Below, piece after piece: positions 42,289 through 44,880 of a stretch of DNA of 44,880 nt; position 1 is the stretch's first letter; each line of letters opens with the position of its first letter. The notes below the pieces were generated by a model. It had not been told where the DNA came from and searched no databases. It worked only from the letters and a program-made list of their open reading frames with translations. This DNA is from Firmicutes bacterium ADurb.Bin193 (GTDB lineage Bacteria; Bacillota; Clostridia; Monoglobales; Firm-18): NCBI GenBank assembly GCA_002070105.1, contig MWCQ01000020.1, forward strand, positions 1 to 44,880, read 5' to 3'. Both the position numbers and the translations under genes were made by a program.

Positions 42289-44880
42289 ATGAACAGAAAG
42301 TTATTTTGCAAATTGGTTAGTACAGCTTTGGTTATGACATTATTACTTACAAGCGGCATGATACTGCCGCAGCAGAAGGTTTTTGCTGACGATGAGATGA
42401 TTGAATGGCGTCCGATACCACTAAGGGTTCCAAGTGATATTGGCGCAGATAAGGTAGATTTTCCGCAGTACTATACAAAGGGCAGGTACGGCGGCGAGGG
42501 ATATCAGTATATCCACGGCGCAGCGGTACATGAGGATGGAACTGTTATAATGGGTCAGGACATGGGCTCTATCCGTATCAGCGAGGATTTCGGCAAGACC
42601 TGGTACTGCCCTCCGAATAACGGCAATTTTCTGATCGGCGGCAACGCCTGTGCCATTGACCCTGCGGACTCAAATGTTTTGTACGCGGCAATGTCGTCAA
42701 ACAGCTTTGTAAACGCGTTCGCCAGCCTTAAAAATTACGAAGGGATTTACCGCTCGACCGACAAGGGTCAAAGCTGGACCTTGGTACAGAGATTTTTTCA
42801 GATCCCTTATTCAAGCGGTTTCCGCTTTGTAAAGCAGAATTTTGCCTGTTACCCGCTTACAGGCGGAACGGTTGAATCGCGTATATGGCGTTTTGTTACA
42901 TCAGACCAGGGCGGCGGTCCCGGTGCGATGTTCACCTCAACGGGAGGTGTTAAATGGGAAAAGGTTACTGATTTTGATATAGCGGTTTATGGCAAAAAGT
43001 ACTCGCTTAATCAGCATCCCACTGATGTCAATACACTGTATATGTGTACGGACAAGGGCGTATGGAGGACGACTGACGGCGGAAAAACATGGACACTGCC
43101 GTGGAAGGATAAGCTTAACGGTCTTTCCCGCTCATTCTGGATTGACCCTGACGACACCAATCATATGTTAGCAAGTATTACTAACAACGACAAGACAAAG
43201 GGCGGTATATGGGAAACCTTTGACGGCGGAACTACATGGGTAAACATAATGAACGAAATTACTGTCGCACAGATGGCGGTTGGCGCAAAGAATCCTGACG
43301 GCAAGAGGATAATATATGTCCACAATAATGTTGCCCCGCCTGAGAATAAACCTCGTATCCGTAATTTTGACGGAAAATGGATTATCCCTACTATAAAGAC
43401 TGATAATCCCGGTGAATGGACGAGGGGTTCCATCACAGGACAGATGCAATGCGTTTTCCTTCCCCACCCCACAAAGCCCGATGTGTGTATTACTATGGGC
43501 CGCGCGTATTGGTGGAGGAGCGAAGGTACCGGAGGACAGGTTTGGGAGGAAAGCTCCACAGGCTATTCCGGTCCGCAGTGGCGTAATATTGCGTTTGACC
43601 TGAATAACTGGCAGCACTTTATCGTCAGTGTGGAGGATGCCGGAACTTTTTCCACAACAAACGGCGGCGAATGGTATAGTCAAAGCAATATAACAGGTAA
43701 AGGAGCCGGAGAACAATGGGCTCGAATGATAGAGCAGGTCGGGCAGTCAAATGTACAGGCACGCTCTGCTCGTGATATAATACTTCTTCCGGACCCGTGG
43801 CCTTCTGATGTTCCGCCGCCCGCAAGTCCTAACTTACCGGGAAGGCAGATTATGACTCTTGGCGGAACCTTTAGCCATTTTATATTTACAAAAGATAAAG
43901 GACAGGAAACATGGAATGACTGGATAGGCAAGGATAGAAGCGTCGGAGGCGATGGTCTTAACCGAAACCGTGTGTTTTACAGTGCTCAGAATCCGAACAT
44001 TATATACGCTGGACCGAATGTGTCTACAGATGGCGGAACGACCTGGACTATAAATACAGATGCAAGACAGGTTTGTGAGATTTCCGGAGTGAATGGTGAT
44101 ATTGTTTATGCGATCAAGGATGGTTCCCCCAATGAGATTCTTCAGTCTAAGGATAGGGGCAAAACATGGAAAACAATATTCAAAGCAACTTGGAAAATTA
44201 AAGACACCTCAAATACGGGAATAATTACTGCTGATCCTTCAGATGACGGACGCATTTATACAGTTGATGAAAATATGGATGTGCTGATGCTGAAAGAAAC
44301 CGATGGTTTGTGGAATCAGGTAAAACTTAATCTCCGCAAGGCGGCGGCTTTCAGCCATCCTACATGGAGCGTAAGAGAAATAGTTGTCGATCACAGTGAT
44401 TCAAAACTGCTTTATGTTATATTGAATATCTCGGGCGCCCCCAATATTTGGCGCGGACGCATTAACGACGATTTCACCGCCTGCACATGGGAGGATATAA
44501 CCCTGAATGCGCCGCGGATTGCACAGGCAAGCAATCTTATACTGAATCCGCTTACAGGTGATTTGATTCTCGGCTCGGGCTGCGGAAACTTTGTATTACC
44601 CGCACCTGCGGACTGGCAGCATAAAGATCCCTCAAAACGCCAGTACAAGAGTGCACTTTGGAAAAGCCTTCCCTTGCCGATACCCAACGGCTATTCGGGT
44701 ACGCCTTATGTACCTCAGGCGCCAAGCCAAGACGGCACAATAAAGGTGGAGATAGATGGAACGGAACATACCTTTGACCCAGCACCCATCCTTGTAAACG
44801 ACCGCACAATGGTACCTATGCGTTATATATTCGAGATTATGGGCGCGACCGTATCGTGGGAGGAAGCTACCGAAACGGTA
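42289..44880 (+). CDS. Secreted Asp-box (BNR) propeller protein, 3' end outside the window
   Basis: The first 864 residues of a protein that runs off the right edge. Start ATG 42289 behind TTAGGAGGAC. A signal peptide ends near FADDEM (about residue 33). At least six Asp-box turns are visible (SEDFGKTW, STDKGQSW, TTDGGKTW, TFDGGTTW, STDGGTTW, SKDRGKTW), as in GH74-type and sialidase/sortilin-like propellers; the catalytic residues cannot be identified by eye. From about 817 it enters a copper-amine-oxidase-like domain nearly identical in DNA to part of the sulfatase at 27702. It is probably an extracellular glycan hydrolase or binding protein, and could be the endo-acting enzyme the rest of the locus lacks. 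Confidence 0.82.
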   Translation, partial: MNRKLFCKLVSTALVMTLLLTSGMILPQQKVFADDEMIEWRPIPLRVPSDIGADKVDFPQYYTKGRYGGEGYQYIHGAAVHEDGTVIMGQDMGSIRISEDFGKTWYCPPNNGNFLIGGNACAIDPADSNVLYAAMSSNSFVNAFASLKNYEGIYRSTDKGQSWTLVQRFFQIPYSSGFRFVKQNFACYPLTGGTVESRIWRFVTSDQGGGPGAMFTSTGGVKWEKVTDFDIAVYGKKYSLNQHPTDVNTLYMCTDKGVWRTTDGGKTWTLPWKDKLNGLSRSFWIDPDDTNHMLASITNNDKTKGGIWETFDGGTTWVNIMNEITVAQMAVGAKNPDGKRIIYVHNNVAPPENKPRIRNFDGKWIIPTIKTDNPGEWTRGSITGQMQCVFLPHPTKPDVCITMGRAYWWRSEGTGGQVWEESSTGYSGPQWRNIAFDLNNWQHFIVSVEDAGTFSTTNGGEWYSQSNITGKGAGEQWARMIEQVGQSNVQARSARDIILLPDPWPSDVPPPASPNLPGRQIMTLGGTFSHFIFTKDKGQETWNDWIGKDRSVGGDGLNRNRVFYSAQNPNIIYAGPNVSTDGGTTWTINTDARQVCEISGVNGDIVYAIKDGSPNEILQSKDRGKTWKTIFKATWKIKDTSNTGIITADPSDDGRIYTVDENMDVLMLKETDGLWNQVKLNLRKAAAFSHPTWSVREIVVDHSDSKLLYVILNISGAPNIWRGRINDDFTACTWEDITLNAPRIAQASNLILNPLTGDLILGSGCGNFVLPAPADWQHKDPSKRQYKSALWKSLPLPIPNGYSGTPYVPQAPSQDGTIKVEIDGTEHTFDPAPILVNDRTMVPMRYIFEIMGATVSWEEATETV
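44738..44880 (+). repeat. Near-identical DNA segment shared with 29149-29291 (copy 2)
   Basis: Continues to the end of the window, so the full length of the shared segment is unknown. Differences are mostly third-position (for example GAC/GAT, AAT/AAC), apart from a Ala/Glu change after DGT. Confidence 0.85.

Overview
The window reads as chromosomal DNA of an anaerobic, low-to-moderate GC Bacillota, most likely a clostridium. Supporting signs are strong AGGAGG-type ribosome binding sites, consensus sigma-A promoters, rubrerythrin plus desulfoferrodoxin, S-layer homology (SLH) proteins, LplB/LplC-type sugar transport and a large clostridial-type serine recombinase. No rRNA, tRNA or CRISPR array was seen.

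Left part, 1-10.4 kb, is mixed. It opens with a decayed accessory patch: the tail of an IS transposase, a small XRE-type HTH gene and a frameshifted MNT-type nucleotidyltransferase. A minus-strand run follows: an unknown conserved protein and a URO-D superfamily protein, then desulfoferrodoxin and rubrerythrin for oxygen defence. Rubrerythrin and the aroF-pheA pair (entry to aromatic amino acids, phenylalanine branch) are divergent, each with a near-perfect promoter. Then come a propeller-like unknown protein, a cysteine-rich unknown protein, and a large serine recombinase whose 3' end overlaps that protein's 3' end.

Middle part, 10.4-18.1 kb, has three paralogous sugar-binding lipoproteins. 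Two are solitary on the minus strand; the third, on the plus strand, leads a long operon. The second and third are separated by 2.5 kb without a convincing gene. That interval holds a ~76-bp imperfect inverted duplication, several hairpins and palindromes, and one of three copies of a ~110-bp dispersed repeat.

Right part, 16.4 kb to the end, looks like a Gram-positive sulfated-polysaccharide utilisation locus. In order it encodes a binding lipoprotein, two permeases, a sulfatase, two SLH surface proteins, two exported modular sulfatases, two further sulfatases, a GH3 glycosidase and a URO-D/methyltransferase-like protein. A separately promoted unit adds two more sulfatases, and a secreted Asp-box (BNR) propeller protein runs off the end. 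All seven sulfatases carry the Cys-type formylglycine motif, so the cell must have an anaerobic sulfatase-maturating enzyme; none lies in the window, nor does the transporter ATPase or a regulator. The inferred scheme is surface capture and partial desulfation by exported proteins, import by the Lpl-type transporter, and cytoplasmic completion by five leaderless sulfatases, the GH3 enzyme and possibly the URO-D-like protein. The actual glycan cannot be told from sequence alone.
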